A stretch of 64,000 bases of DNA from Rhizobium bangladeshense (GTDB lineage Bacteria; Pseudomonadota; Alphaproteobacteria; Rhizobiales; Rhizobiaceae), in contig NZ_CP071612.1 of NCBI RefSeq assembly GCF_017357245.1, positions 1,181,001 through 1,245,000 of the forward strand, in the 5' to 3' direction. Position numbers and translations under genes: made by a program. Under the pieces are notes generated by a model. The model made no database searches and had not been told where the DNA came from. It was given only the letters and a program-made list of their open reading frames with translations. This document shows positions 24,882 to 34,835 of the stretch, in pieces. Positions within the stretch are counted from its first letter, which is position 1. Each line of letters opens with the position of its first letter.

Positions 24882-25760
24882 TCAGTTGCGGACGAGCGAA
24901 GCATAGAACCAGTCGATGAAGACGCGAACGATTGGCGTAGCATGAGCCTCCGTTCGGCAGGCCACATAGACCGCGTCGTTGGCCGGAACCCTAAGTTCGA
25001 ATGGCGCGATCAGCTCGCCACGCGCAATCATGTGTGCGGTGGTGATGTTGTCTCCGAGCGCAACGCCATGACCGTGCATGGCGGCCTCGATCGAAAGGCG
25101 CGCGTCGCTCATCATGTGCTGGCGCGCCGGCAGCGCAATGCCGGCGGCGGTCAGCCAGGTGTTCCACTCATTGCCGCGATCGGCGTGCAGCAGCATATGG
25201 TCGCGCAGGTCGCGCGGGGAGCGCAGTGGACGCCTGTTCATGAGCGCCGGGCTGACGACAGGGAAGAGCTCCATCCGGCTCCACAGGCGCGACCAATAAT
25301 TGGGCCAGTTGCCGCCGCCGTAGAGAATGCACAGGTCGACATTCGGGGAGCTCAGATTGTTCGGGTCGTTCGAGGCGCGCAGGTCGAGCTGGATGTCGGG
25401 ATATTGATCGGTGAATTCCTGCAGCCGCGGGATAAGCCACAGCGACAGTACTGCCGCAACACAGGTCACGCGCAGCGTGCCGCCGGTCGCGGGCCGGGTC
25501 ATCGCGGCTTTCGCTGCTGCGATGTCCGAAAATGCGTTGGAAACGACCGGCATCAGCAACGCGCCCTGGCTTGTAAGCTTCAGCCATTTGCCGCCCCGTT
25601 CGAACAGGCGCACGCCTAGGGATTCCTCTAATGTGCGTATCTGATGGCTGATCGCGCCGTGGGTGACATTCAACTCGCGACCCGCCGCGGAAACTGATCC
25701 ATGGCGGGCGGTTGCCTCAAACGCGCGTAGCGGATTGAGGGGCGGCAGACGGCTGGACAT
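24882..25760 (-). CDS. LysR-family transcriptional regulator (GcvA-like)
   Basis: A 292-residue LysR protein starting MSSRLPPLNPLRAFEA, the GcvA-like N-terminus. The HTH is at about 10-65 (HGSVSAAGRELNVTHGAISHQIRTLE), followed by the ligand-binding half. It is divergent from the agmatinase-family gene across about 175 bp, so it is the likely activator of the whole ureohydrolase-transporter-reductase operon. The effector would be the imported compound or a product of it. Confidence 0.92.
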   Translation of the reverse strand: MSSRLPPLNPLRAFEATARHGSVSAAGRELNVTHGAISHQIRTLEESLGVRLFERGGKWLKLTSQGALLMPVVSNAFSDIAAAKAAMTRPATGGTLRVTCVAAVLSLWLIPRLQEFTDQYPDIQLDLRASNDPNNLSSPNVDLCILYGGGNWPNYWSRLWSRMELFPVVSPALMNRRPLRSPRDLRDHMLLHADRGNEWNTWLTAAGIALPARQHMMSDARLSIEAAMHGHGVALGDNITTAHMIARGELIAPFELRVPANDAVYVACRTEAHATPIVRVFIDWFYASLVRN

Positions 25761-25934
25761 GAGACAAAGACCTGTGAGAAAAACTTGCATGAAACTGTAG
25801 ATTAATATCAATTGCTTTTCCAGCGAGCTTGCCGTTCAATCACTGAGAGAAGCCATCGGCCTCTGCGGCAAAGCTGCAGCCGAGGACCGATTTGCCATCC
25901 TGATCGCAACATCGTCACCCTCAAGAAGGCCGTC

Positions 25935-26993
25935 ATGTCCTGGAATGAAACCAAGCTTTCCGAACTCCGAGCGAGATATGGCGACAGCCACGGCGGTGAG
26001 CTGCACCATCCTGAGTTCCGCAAGGTCGCGGAGAAGATCTTCAACAAGAGCGGCACCCGGCTCGCGCCCTATTCGGGAATCCCGACATTCCTCTCCGCCC
26101 CGCTGATGCAGGTCGACAACGAGAATCCGGATTTCGGTGATCTGCAGGTCGCGATCCTCGGCGTGCCGATGGATCTGGGCGTGACGAACCGCCCGGGCTC
26201 GCGCTTCGGACCGCGCGCGTTGCGCGCCATTGAGCGTATCGGGCCTTATAACCATGTGCTCGGCTGCGCGCCGGTTCAGGAACTGCGCGTGGCAGACATT
26301 GGCGATGTGGCGTTTCAGAGCCGTTACCGGCTGGAATTGTCGCATGAAGATATCGAAAAACGCGTCGCGCAGATCGTTGCCGCAGGTGTGCTGCCGCTCT
26401 CGGTAGGCGGTGACCACTCGATCACTCATCCGATTCTGAGGGCCGTCGGCAAGGAGCGGCCGGTCGGCATGATCCATATCGACGCCCATTGCGATACCGG
26501 CGGTGCTTACGACCTGACCAAGTTCCACCACGGCGGGCCGTTCCGCAACGCCGTGCTCGACGGTGTGCTCGACCCGACGCGCGTGATTCAGATCGGCATT
26601 CGCGGCTCGGCTGAATATCTCTGGGAGTTTTCTTACGCCTCGGGCATGACGGTGATCCATGCCGAGGAGATCTCGGCAATGGGCATCCCTGCAATCATCG
26701 AAAAGGCGAAGGCCGTCATCGGCGATGGGCCGACCTATCTTTCCTTCGACATCGACAGCCTCGATCCGTCTTTCGCGCCGGGCACCGGAACGCCGGAGAT
26801 CGGCGGCTTCACCACCCGCGAGGCGCTGGAGCTCATCCGGGGGTTCAAGGGCGTGAACCTGGTCGGTGGCGATGTCGTCGAGGTCGCGCCCCAGTATGAC
26901 GCCACCACCAACACAGCCCATGCCGGCGCGCAGATGCTGTTCGAAATATTGAGCCTGATGGCGTTCAGCCCGGCAATCCGCCGTGCCACCTGA
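25935..26993 (+). CDS. agmatinase/ureohydrolase family enzyme (guanidino compound hydrolase)
   Basis: A 352-residue arginase-superfamily enzyme that would release urea from a guanidino substrate. All metal ligands of the dimanganese site are present: His161 in GGDHS, Asp183/His185/Asp187 in DAHCD, and Asp272/Asp274 in FDIDSLDP. The N-terminal 60 residues are longer than in standard agmatinase, as in guanidinobutyrases and guanidinopropionases. First gene of an operon with a polyamine-type ABC importer and a DpkA-like reductase, under a divergent LysR regulator. The substrate could be a guanidino acid rather than agmatine; the context supports this but does not prove it. Confidence 0.88.
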   Translation: MSWNETKLSELRARYGDSHGGELHHPEFRKVAEKIFNKSGTRLAPYSGIPTFLSAPLMQVDNENPDFGDLQVAILGVPMDLGVTNRPGSRFGPRALRAIERIGPYNHVLGCAPVQELRVADIGDVAFQSRYRLELSHEDIEKRVAQIVAAGVLPLSVGGDHSITHPILRAVGKERPVGMIHIDAHCDTGGAYDLTKFHHGGPFRNAVLDGVLDPTRVIQIGIRGSAEYLWEFSYASGMTVIHAEEISAMGIPAIIEKAKAVIGDGPTYLSFDIDSLDPSFAPGTGTPEIGGFTTREALELIRGFKGVNLVGGDVVEVAPQYDATTNTAHAGAQMLFEILSLMAFSPAIRRAT

Positions 26994-27097
26994 CGGGCCT
27001 GGCCGCAGCTCAAGGCCAGGAACGAAAAGAAGGCCGCAAAGGCCTCGAATACATTGAAAGAGGGAAGCGGCGTGCCGCATCGGTTAGGAGAAAGACG

Positions 27098-28180
27098 ATG
27101 ACGAAATTGACAATGAACCGCCGCACCGTGCTCGGCGTCGGAATAGGTGCTGGTGTAGCCATGTTGGCAATGCCCAATGTGCTGCGCGCTCAGGACAAGT
27201 CGCTGAAGGTCGGTGTTTATGGCGGCTATTTCAAGGACTCATTCGACAAGAACATCTTTCCGGAGTTCACCAAGGCGACCGGCATAGCGGTCGAATCCGT
27301 CGCAGAGCCGACCGGCGAGGCCTGGCTGGTGCAGATGCAGCAGGCAGCCAAGGCAGGCCAGGCGCCGGCTGACGTTTCCATGATGTCGCAGGTGTCGATG
27401 CGCAAGGGTCAGGCCACAGAGCTCTGGGCTCCGCTCGACCTCGCCAAGATCAAGAATTCCAGCAACTTGCTTGAGCGCTTCATCAACAAATACCCGGATG
27501 GCCGCGTCGCCGGCATCGGCGCGGTCTCATGGTTCATCACCCTGGTCACCAACACCGATGTTTACAAGGAAGCGCCGACCAGCTGGACAGCGCTGTGGGA
27601 CCCGGCCAATGCCGACAAGCTCGGTCTGCTGGCGCTCGTCTCCAACTCCTTCCTGCTCGACGTGACGGCAAAGACCTATTTCGGCGGCGCCCAGGCGCTC
27701 GACACTGAGGAGAACATCCTCAAGGTCTTCGCCAAGCTCGCCGAGCTGAAGCCGAATGTCCGCCTGTGGTATCGCGACGAGGCGCAGTTCGAACAGGCGC
27801 TAAAGTCGGGTGAAATTCCGATGGGACAGTATTATCACGACGTGACCGGCCTCGCCGCCGCGGACGGCCAACCCGTTCGCTCGACCTTCCCGAAGGAGGG
27901 CGGCATTCAGGACGCAGGCTCGTGGGCGCTGTCGAAGGCGTCGCAGAAGACGGAAGAGGCGCATATCTTCATCGACTATATGTGTCAGCCGTCCATGCAG
28001 GCCGTGCTGTCACGCAAGGTGGGCACCTCGCCAACGGTCAAGCGCGAAACGACCGACCTGAACGAGAAGGAATTTGCGGCGGTTTCCTCCGACATCGAAC
28101 CGATCATTCCACACTACGACATGTACATCTCCAAGGCCGACTGGCTGAACGAGAAGTGGACGGAAATGATCGCCAGCTGA
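27098..28180 (+). CDS. ABC transporter substrate-binding protein, polyamine type
   Basis: A 360-residue periplasmic binding protein of the PotD/PotF-like group. The signal region has NRRTVLGVGIG, a twin-arginine pattern, ending PNVLRAQ. The mature part begins LKVGVYGGYFKDSFD and includes the typical AWLVQMQQA and ALKSGEIPMGQYYHD segments. It is the capture component of the importer encoded by the next three genes. A strong hairpin directly downstream may stabilise its message relative to the others. Confidence 0.92.
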   Translation: MTKLTMNRRTVLGVGIGAGVAMLAMPNVLRAQDKSLKVGVYGGYFKDSFDKNIFPEFTKATGIAVESVAEPTGEAWLVQMQQAAKAGQAPADVSMMSQVSMRKGQATELWAPLDLAKIKNSSNLLERFINKYPDGRVAGIGAVSWFITLVTNTDVYKEAPTSWTALWDPANADKLGLLALVSNSFLLDVTAKTYFGGAQALDTEENILKVFAKLAELKPNVRLWYRDEAQFEQALKSGEIPMGQYYHDVTGLAAADGQPVRSTFPKEGGIQDAGSWALSKASQKTEEAHIFIDYMCQPSMQAVLSRKVGTSPTVKRETTDLNEKEFAAVSSDIEPIIPHYDMYISKADWLNEKWTEMIAS

Positions 28181-28196
28181 CGCTCATCGTGCTTTC

Positions 28197-28219
28197 GCAG
28201 GCCCCGTTCAGGGGCCTGC
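28197..28219 (+). terminator. hairpin after the binding-protein gene (mRNA stabiliser or partial terminator)
   Basis: A perfect 9-bp stem, GCAGGCCCC with GGGGCCTGC and loop GTTCA, starts 16 bases after the stop codon and is followed by CTTTC. In ABC operons such structures commonly raise the amount of binding-protein mRNA over the membrane subunits. Confidence 0.6.
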
Positions 28220-28240
28220 CTTTCGGTCGGGAAGAGGCAT

Positions 28241-29275
28241 ATGTCGGGACTCACGCTTCAGAATATCGTCAAGGACTTCAGCGTCATTCGCGCCGTCGAC
28301 AATGTCGACCTGACGGTGCCGCACGGCGCATTCGTCTGTCTGCTCGGCCCCTCCGGCTGCGGCAAGACGACCTTGCTGCGCATGATCGCAGGTCTCGATC
28401 TGCCGACATCGGGCCGCATCACGCTCAACGGGAAAGACATCACCAGGACGCCGACGCACCAGCGTGAACTTGGCATGGTGTTCCAGTCGCTGGCGCTGTT
28501 CCCGCACCTGACGGTGGGCGAGAATATCGCCTACCCACTGCGCATTCGCGGCCGTCCGAAGGACGAGCAGGCGAAGCGTGTCGAAGAGCTGCTGGCGATG
28601 ATTTATTTGCCAGGCTACGCTGATCGCGCCGTGTCGAAACTTTCCGGAGGCCAGCGGCAGCGCGTCGCAATTGCAAGGGCACTGGCGATTTCGCCAAAAC
28701 TCTTTCTGCTCGACGAGCCGCTGTCGGCGCTTGATGCCAAGCTGCGCGAAGCCATGCAGGTGGAGCTTCGCCAGCTTCATCAGCGGCTCGGCATCACCAC
28801 GATCGCCGTCACGCACGATCAGCGCGAGGCGATGACCATGGCCGATACGGTCGTGGTCATGAACGGCGGTCAGATACGCCAGGCGGCGTCGCCGACCGAG
28901 ATTTATCGCAGACCGGCAGACAGCTTCGTCGCGGATTTCATTGGCCAGACAAATCTGGTCGAGGCCAGGCGAGAGGGCGGCGCGGTCAGCATATTGGGGC
29001 AGCCGGTCGCCGACCTGTCGCTGTCGCCAGGGATCGAGCGCGCCACGCTCTCGATCCGGCCGGAAGACGTGCGCCTGGGCCCGCCGAAGGTCGGTGCACT
29101 GACGGGCGAGGTCACCTTCGTGCGCGATCTCGGCGGCGTCGTCGAAACCTTTGTCAATGTCGGCGGTCAGCAGTTCATTGCGGTCTCGACGCCGCGCGAG
29201 CGCCCCGATGTGGCGGTTGGCCAGACGGTGGGCATTGCGCTCACCGACAGGGACTGCGTGGTGCTCGACAAATGA
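28241..29275 (+). CDS. ABC transporter ATP-binding protein, PotA-like
   Basis: A 344-residue ATPase of the spermidine/putrescine/iron group. Walker A is GPSGCGKTT near 36-44, the signature [15 protein letters not shown] near 131, Walker B LFLLDEP with ALDAKLR; a C-terminal TOBE-type domain begins at about 255 ([13 protein letters not shown]). It powers the importer. The stop overlaps the next permease start in ATGA-type fashion, so the two are translationally coupled. Confidence 0.93.
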   Translation: MSGLTLQNIVKDFSVIRAVDNVDLTVPHGAFVCLLGPSGCGKTTLLRMIAGLDLPTSGRITLNGKDITRTPTHQRELGMVFQSLALFPHLTVGENIAYPLRIRGRPKDEQAKRVEELLAMIYLPGYADRAVSKLSGGQRQRVAIARALAISPKLFLLDEPLSALDAKLREAMQVELRQLHQRLGITTIAVTHDQREAMTMADTVVVMNGGQIRQAASPTEIYRRPADSFVADFIGQTNLVEARREGGAVSILGQPVADLSLSPGIERATLSIRPEDVRLGPPKVGALTGEVTFVRDLGGVVETFVNVGGQQFIAVSTPRERPDVAVGQTVGIALTDRDCVVLDK

Positions 29276-30129
29276 GACGCGAAGCCCCCCAGACGCTTGG
29301 CGACTATGCCCCGCTAGCCTTCCCGGCGATCATGCTGATCGTCTTCTTCGTCGTGCCTTTCGGCACCATGATTTCCGTCAGCTTCTTCAAGCGCCAGCAG
29401 GGCGCCTTCTACACGCCTGATTTTGTCTTCGACAATTATGTCCGCTTCCTCTCTGCCTTCTTTGGCGGGGTGCTCAGCTTCTCGCTGATCCTTGCGATTG
29501 CGGTGGCCGTCATGTGTGTCGTTCTGGCCCTGCCTTTCACATATCTGCTCATCCGTATGAAGCGGAGCACCCAGGTGGTCTGGCTGGTCGCACTCCTTTC
29601 GATCCTGTCCCTTTCTGAGGTAATCATCGGTTTCGCCTGGTCGACGCTGTTTTCGCGGACGGCCGGCATCACCAACCTATTCGTGTGGCTCGGCCTCATG
29701 CAGCAGGCAGTCGCCCTGACACCGAGCATCGGGGCCGTTGTCACCGGCATGGTCTACCAGGCCTTCCCCTACACGGTCCTGGTCCTCTATCCCGCTCTGG
29801 TGCGGCTTGATCCGACGCTTTCGGAGGCCGCGCGTACGCTCGGCGCTTCGCCGGTCAAGGCATTCTTCACCGTCGTCGTGCCTGCGCTGCGCGATACGAT
29901 CGTCGCCACGCTGATCATGGTCTTCATCTTCGCGCTCGGGTCCTATCTGTTGCCTCAACTGCTCGGCCGCCCGCAGCACTGGACTTTTTCCGTGCACATT
30001 ACCGACCAGGCGATCTATCAATCGAACATGCCCTTCGCGGCTGCCATGGCGGTTTTCCTGGTGTTGGTCACACTGGCCCTTGTAGCGCTGACCCTGCTCG
30101 TTGGCCGCCGAGGAGGGGCGATCAAATGA
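29272..30129 (+). CDS. ABC transporter permease, PotB-like
   Basis: A 285-residue membrane subunit with about six helices and the ATPase contact loop EAARTLGASPVKAFFTVVVP. It overlaps the ATPase gene upstream and the second permease downstream by 4 bases each. Together the two permeases form the channel for the polyamine or guanidino substrate. Confidence 0.92.
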   Translation: MRREAPQTLGDYAPLAFPAIMLIVFFVVPFGTMISVSFFKRQQGAFYTPDFVFDNYVRFLSAFFGGVLSFSLILAIAVAVMCVVLALPFTYLLIRMKRSTQVVWLVALLSILSLSEVIIGFAWSTLFSRTAGITNLFVWLGLMQQAVALTPSIGAVVTGMVYQAFPYTVLVLYPALVRLDPTLSEAARTLGASPVKAFFTVVVPALRDTIVATLIMVFIFALGSYLLPQLLGRPQHWTFSVHITDQAIYQSNMPFAAAMAVFLVLVTLALVALTLLVGRRGGAIK

Positions 30130-30923
30130 CTATTCTCCGCAACGTTCTTTTCGGGGTCGTCGGACTGTTTCTCGCTCTGCCGCTGATCGTCGTCGCCGGG
30201 GTGTCGGTCAACGCCAGGCAGAGCCTCACCTTCCCGCCGCAAGGCTTCTCGCCCGGCTGGTATGGTCAGATATTTCTCGACATGGAATGGCGCAACGCGC
30301 TGATCGCGTCGCTTGTGCTGGCGCTGTCGTCGGCGGCGCTGGCAGTGCTGATCGCCTTGCCGCTAGCCTGGTTCCTATGGCGCCGCTACGCGCCCTGGGC
30401 CAATATCTTTCAGTTGCTCGGCGTAGCGCCCTTTACCTTGCCGCCGGTTATCACGGCGCTCGGCCTGCTGACTTTCTGGGCCACGACCGGATTTTACGGC
30501 CAGTCCTGGACGGCGGTGATCGGCCACGCCATTTTCTTCGTCACGCTGCCGCTGGTAACCATTTCGCTCGGCTTTTCTGCGATCGACCGCTCGCTGGTAG
30601 AGGCCGCCTCGACCTTGGGAGGCGACGACCGCACGGTGTTCCGAACCATCGTTCTGCCACTGATCTCGCCGTACATCGTGTCGGGCTACGCTTTTGCCTT
30701 TGTACTGTCGCTCAACGAATACATCGTTGCCTACATGACGGTCGGTTTCACGATGGAAACGCTGCCGATCAAGATCTTCAATTCGCTGCGTTACGGCTAC
30801 ACTCCGACCATGGGGGCGGTGACGGTCCTGTTTGTGGCGACGGCAGCGATCGTCTTCAGCCTCGTCGCGCGCTTCGGCGACCTTCCGAAACTGCTGGGCG
30901 CGATGACGTCAAGCGAACCGTGA
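30126..30923 (+). CDS. ABC transporter permease, PotC-like
   Basis: A 265-residue membrane subunit with six predicted helices and the EAA loop VEAASTLGGDDRTVFRTIVLP. It completes a four-gene importer with the preceding permease, the ATPase and the binding protein. A 200-bp gap separates it from the reductase gene that follows on the same strand. Confidence 0.92.
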   Translation: MTILRNVLFGVVGLFLALPLIVVAGVSVNARQSLTFPPQGFSPGWYGQIFLDMEWRNALIASLVLALSSAALAVLIALPLAWFLWRRYAPWANIFQLLGVAPFTLPPVITALGLLTFWATTGFYGQSWTAVIGHAIFFVTLPLVTISLGFSAIDRSLVEAASTLGGDDRTVFRTIVLPLISPYIVSGYAFAFVLSLNEYIVAYMTVGFTMETLPIKIFNSLRYGYTPTMGAVTVLFVATAAIVFSLVARFGDLPKLLGAMTSSEP

Positions 30924-31129
30924 TCGAGGCAACCCATCCCGCCACGGAACGCCGGTGCGTTCCGCAGTCCTTTTCTACGCGGCGGCGATCATTTGATGAA
31001 CGTTCTGAATGCCGAACTGATAGCAACGATGGCGCAACTGGGTTGCAGGACGGTCGAAGACTTGCCACCGCGTCGGTGGCCGAAAGGCAGGACGGCGAAA
31101 GCCAAACTTGATCTCGGATGGAGAATTGT

Positions 31130-32167
31130 GTGACTGAAGCCGTTAGGATGAGCGTCGAAGCCCTGCAAAATCGAGTCGTTGCCATCTTCGAGCGCGCAGG
31201 CTTGAACAAGATCCAGGCGGTGGCTTTGGCCCATGTCATCGTGGCCGGTGAGCGCGATGCCTGCAAGTCGCACGGAATTTACCGCATCGAGGGTGCGCTG
31301 CGCACGGTAAAGGCGGGCAAGGTGAAGCCCGATGCCGCTCCTGTCCTTGCGCCGGATGACGGCAGCGCCATCGTCAGGGTCGACGCGCAGGGCGGTTTCG
31401 CCAGTGCGGCGTTTGAACTTGGCGTACCCGCCCTGGCGGAACGCGCCAGGCGGCTTGGCATCGCCGCCATGGTCATCAACGATTGCTCGCACTTCTCGGC
31501 CCTGTGGCCCGAGGTCGAGGCACTGACCGCGCATGGCCTGGCAGCATTGGTGATGTGCCCGAGCTATGCGACGGTTGCCCCATCCGGAGGCAGCAAGCCT
31601 CTGCTGGGCACCAATCCATTTGCCTTCGGCTGGCCTCGCAAGGACCAGCCGCCCTACGTGTTCGATTTTGCCACGTCGGTGGCGGCGCGCGGTGAGATCG
31701 AACTGCACCGCCGCGCTGGCAAGCAACTGTCGGACGGTTGGGCGATCGATGCTGAAGGCAATCCCACCACTGACCCGGTTGCTGCGCTCGAAGGCGCAAT
31801 GATGCCCTTCGGCGGCCACAAGGGGTCCGCCATCGCCACCATGATAGAACTGCTCGCCGGAATCATGATCGGCGATCTCACCAGCCCCGAGGTTCTGGAC
31901 TACCTCGGAACGACGACCTTGGCGCCGTTTCATGGCGAACTGATCATTGCAATATCACCCCAGAACTTCGCCAGGGGCCGCCCCGGCGATCCGTTCGCGC
32001 GCGCCGAAATCCTCTTCGAAACGATCGTCGGACAAGGCGCGCGGCTGCCATCGCAGCGCCGCTTCGCCGCGCGGATCAAATCGGAAGCCGAAGGGATCAG
32101 CCTGACTGCAGCGGAGATCGCCCAGCTGGATGCGCTGCTGGCTGGCGGACTGGCCGCCGTTAAATAA
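31130..32167 (+). CDS. DpkA-like delta1-piperideine/pyrroline-2-carboxylate reductase (Ldh/MDH2 family)
   Basis: A 345-residue NAD(P)-dependent enzyme of the malate/L-lactate dehydrogenase type 2 superfamily. Several segments match what I know of the reductase DpkA: CKSHGIYRIEG, CSHFSALWPEVE, PLLGTNPFAFG and MPFGGHKGSAIATMIELLAG. DpkA reduces the cyclic imines delta1-piperideine- and delta1-pyrroline-2-carboxylate to pipecolate and proline. Last gene of the ureohydrolase-transporter cluster. GTG at 31130 is 6 bases after GGAG; ATG at 31118 or 31148 are alternatives. Another activity within the family remains possible. Confidence 0.75.
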   Translation: MTEAVRMSVEALQNRVVAIFERAGLNKIQAVALAHVIVAGERDACKSHGIYRIEGALRTVKAGKVKPDAAPVLAPDDGSAIVRVDAQGGFASAAFELGVPALAERARRLGIAAMVINDCSHFSALWPEVEALTAHGLAALVMCPSYATVAPSGGSKPLLGTNPFAFGWPRKDQPPYVFDFATSVAARGEIELHRRAGKQLSDGWAIDAEGNPTTDPVAALEGAMMPFGGHKGSAIATMIELLAGIMIGDLTSPEVLDYLGTTTLAPFHGELIIAISPQNFARGRPGDPFARAEILFETIVGQGARLPSQRRFAARIKSEAEGISLTAAEIAQLDALLAGGLAAVK

Positions 32168-32292
32168 AGCACGTCGTTCGGAAATGCGCAGCGGTTTCGG
32201 GGCAATGACGGATCCATCGACCTCGGAATCTCATGTGCAATCCCTGCGAACTGTGAGCGCAAGGGTGCGAAGAGCATGCCGGGCGCAGCCGG

Positions 32293-33063
32293 TCATTTCT
32301 TCACCGCCACTATGAAAAGCCGCGGAAATCTGAGAAGTACCCGCCCGTCCGACAGCTTAGGATGGGCTTGTTCGACCCGCGCGAGGTAATCGGCGAGAAA
32401 TGCCTCGCGATGCTCTTCGCCGGCACGGGCGAGATAGGGCATCAGCCCGGTTCCCTTGACCCATTCGACGATCGCCGCCGCATCGGCCATCGGGTGATTA
32501 TAGATGGTGTGCCAGATGTCGACGCGCGAGGCTTTGGCGATCAGCCTGTCGTAATAGGCGGACGGCGGGGGCAGGGGGCTGCGGCGCACGCCCTTCGCCG
32601 CGAAGGCAGCCTTCCACGGGCCGGCATGGGAGGTCTCTTCCATCGCCAGGTGCGAGGGTTCTCCGAGATTGTCGGGCATCTGCACGGCAAGAACGCCGCC
32701 TTCGGAAAGCCCGTCCATCAGCCGGTCGAAGATGTCGAGATGATCGGGCAGCCACTGGAAGACCGCATTGGCAAAGAGCAGATCGGCCGGTTCGGCGGGT
32801 TGCCAGCTGGCGAGATCGGCTTCCACGAAGGCCGTTCCCGGCAGGCGCCTGCGCGCCGCTTCCAGCATATTTATGTCGCTGTCGAGGCCGGAGACGCCGG
32901 CAGCCCCAAAACGCTCGATAATGAGTTCGGTGGAATTGCCCGGTCCGCAGCCGAGGTCGACAGCGCGGCGAAGGTTCTGGAGCGGTACCTGCGCCAGAAG
33001 ATCGCGCGCCGGTCGCGTGCGCTCGTCCTCGAACTTCACATATTGGCTGGCGGACCACGCCAT
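32293..33063 (-). CDS. tam: trans-aconitate 2-methyltransferase
   Basis: A 256-residue SAM-dependent methyltransferase. The SAM motif [14 protein letters not shown] at about 35-48 and the Tam-specific segments [31 protein letters not shown] and [13 protein letters not shown] are present. It methylates trans-aconitate, a spontaneous inhibitor of aconitase, so it is a metabolite-repair enzyme. It converges with the reductase gene and has no operon partner. Confidence 0.93.
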   Translation of the reverse strand: MAWSASQYVKFEDERTRPARDLLAQVPLQNLRRAVDLGCGPGNSTELIIERFGAAGVSGLDSDINMLEAARRRLPGTAFVEADLASWQPAEPADLLFANAVFQWLPDHLDIFDRLMDGLSEGGVLAVQMPDNLGEPSHLAMEETSHAGPWKAAFAAKGVRRSPLPPPSAYYDRLIAKASRVDIWHTIYNHPMADAAAIVEWVKGTGLMPYLARAGEEHREAFLADYLARVEQAHPKLSDGRVLLRFPRLFIVAVKK

Positions 33064-33138
33064 TGCGATATCTCTCGATGTTCGGCCACGTCTTTCCTGT
33101 GGCGCATGCGGATCTTGTCGAAGTTGCGGCCGTCGAGC

Positions 33139-34419
33139 TCAGGTGCGATCTTCGGTCACAAGGATTTTGTCCACGCGCCTGCCGTCGAGATCAATGACCT
33201 CGAAGCGCCATCCATCCCTCGTGAAGCTCTCCCCCAATTCCGGCAAATGTTTCAGCTCCTCCAGCACCAGGCCGGCCACGGTCTGATATTCGAGATCGTC
33301 CTCGAGCTTGAGATTCAGGAACTCGGCGAATTCGTCGATCGGCGTCCAGCCGGATACGAGATAGGAACCGTCGTCTCGACGCGCGATGGCCTGCTCATCG
33401 ATCGGCCCCTCCTGGAGCGCGCCCATGATCGCTTCCAGAATGTCGCCTGACGAAACAATCCCCTCGAAATGGCCGTATTCGTCAAACACCAGCACCATGT
33501 GAACAGGCGACTTCCTGATGGCTTCGATCACGCTGGTGGCGGTTGCAAGGTCTGAAACGACCGGAACGTCCTGCGTCAGAGCCTTGATGTCGACACTGCC
33601 GTGTTCGGACATCGAGTCGTAAAAATCTTTGACCGGAAGGATGCCGATCACCTCGTCGGAGCTGCCTTTGCGAACCGGCAATCGAGACCGTTTCGTTCGG
33701 TGCAACTGCGCCCGGATTTCATCGAGGCTGTCATCGATATCGATAATTTCGACGTCCCGTCGCGGTGTCATCAGCGCCCGGGCGGTGCGGTCCGCCAGCC
33801 GCATGACGCCTGAGATCATCGCTGACTCCTCGCTTTCGATAACACCCGCCGACTGCGCCTCGGCCAGAACGGTCTTGATCTCTTCGTCAGAGACGTTGTC
33901 ACCGACTTTTCCTGTTTGGCCGAGGAGCTTGAGCACAAGATTTCCCGAGGCGTTGAGAAGCCAGACGAGAGGCAGCGCAATTTTTGAAAGCAGCGCCATG
34001 GCGGGCGCGACCCTCGCCGCAACCGCTTCTGGTTCCCGCAATGCGATCTGCTTTGGAACAAGCTCGCCGACGATCAGGGAAAGATAGGTGATTGCCACGA
34101 CGACGGAACCGACGCCAATGGCGTCGGCGGCAGTCGACGACACCCCCTGAGCTTCCAGCCATCCAGCCAGGCGGCCCCCGAGCGTGGCGCCTGAGAAAGC
34201 GCCGGAGAGAACGCCGACCAGCGTGATGCCGATCTGAACCGTGGAGAGAAAGCGACCGGGGGTTTCGGCAAGTTTGATTGCTTGAGCTGCACCCTTGCTC
34301 CCATTGTCGGACAGAACCTTCAGGCGGGCCGTTCGAGAAGACACCACGGCGAGTTCAGACATGGCGAGCACACCATTCAAGATGGTGAGAAGCGCCACAA
34401 TTCCAATTTCCAGAAACAC
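33139..34419 (-). CDS. CNNM/HlyC-CorC family membrane protein with CBS domains
   Basis: A 426-residue protein. An N-terminal DUF21 membrane domain (about 1-190, three to four helices) is followed by two CBS modules (about 205-330) and a C-terminal CorC/HlyC transporter-associated domain (about 345-420, GRRVDKI near the end). Relatives transport or regulate Mg2+ or Co2+; the older name hemolysin is misleading. The start appears to be GTG with a weak ribosome site. It stands alone upstream of tam. Confidence 0.9.
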   Translation of the reverse strand: MFLEIGIVALLTILNGVLAMSELAVVSSRTARLKVLSDNGSKGAAQAIKLAETPGRFLSTVQIGITLVGVLSGAFSGATLGGRLAGWLEAQGVSSTAADAIGVGSVVVAITYLSLIVGELVPKQIALREPEAVAARVAPAMALLSKIALPLVWLLNASGNLVLKLLGQTGKVGDNVSDEEIKTVLAEAQSAGVIESEESAMISGVMRLADRTARALMTPRRDVEIIDIDDSLDEIRAQLHRTKRSRLPVRKGSSDEVIGILPVKDFYDSMSEHGSVDIKALTQDVPVVSDLATATSVIEAIRKSPVHMVLVFDEYGHFEGIVSSGDILEAIMGALQEGPIDEQAIARRDDGSYLVSGWTPIDEFAEFLNLKLEDDLEYQTVAGLVLEELKHLPELGESFTRDGWRFEVIDLDGRRVDKILVTEDRT

Positions 34420-34835
34420 AGGGACCCTATTCGTTGAGGTTTTGATGCCGCATAAGGCGAGGCGGCGGGGCTTTTCGCAGAGACGCTATATATGCGCATC
34501 ACCCATCGGCAAAGCTTTCTGTGAGCCCGGCTGGGTGCGAGGCGAAGCAGACATCGTCACACCGTTTACAACAGGCGCCAGCATCTTCTGCGGCGGCTTT
34601 CCGGTTTGACCAGGCGGAGCTTGTACTGGATGGGTCGCTATCAGGCATGGCGCAATTTTGGCGGTGAAATAGGCTCGGCGCAAGAGGCGCTGGGCGAATT
34701 CCTTATAGCGAATTGATGTGACAGTTTCGGAAAATTGGCGGCAAACATGCCGTCCGCCGGGGATTTTCAGGGGAAATTGCATTCATGCGTGATGCCGAAG
34801 ACGCAAGAGCGTTCCGGCATCACGCTCTCAAAATG
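34420..34835. other. 416-bp intergenic region with a long hairpin
   Basis: No coding region is supported. An 11-bp inverted repeat, GCGTGATGCCG at 34787-34797 with CGGCATCACGC at 34815-34825, lies just downstream of the cupin gene and could end its transcript; it resembles a widespread rhizobial intergenic palindrome. The rest includes the likely promoter of the CNNM gene and shows nothing else I can name. Confidence 0.5.

Noticed and set aside
25836..27080. 414-codon open frame on the minus strand
   Set aside because: Antisense to the ureohydrolase gene with all metal ligands intact; it has no recognisable motif.
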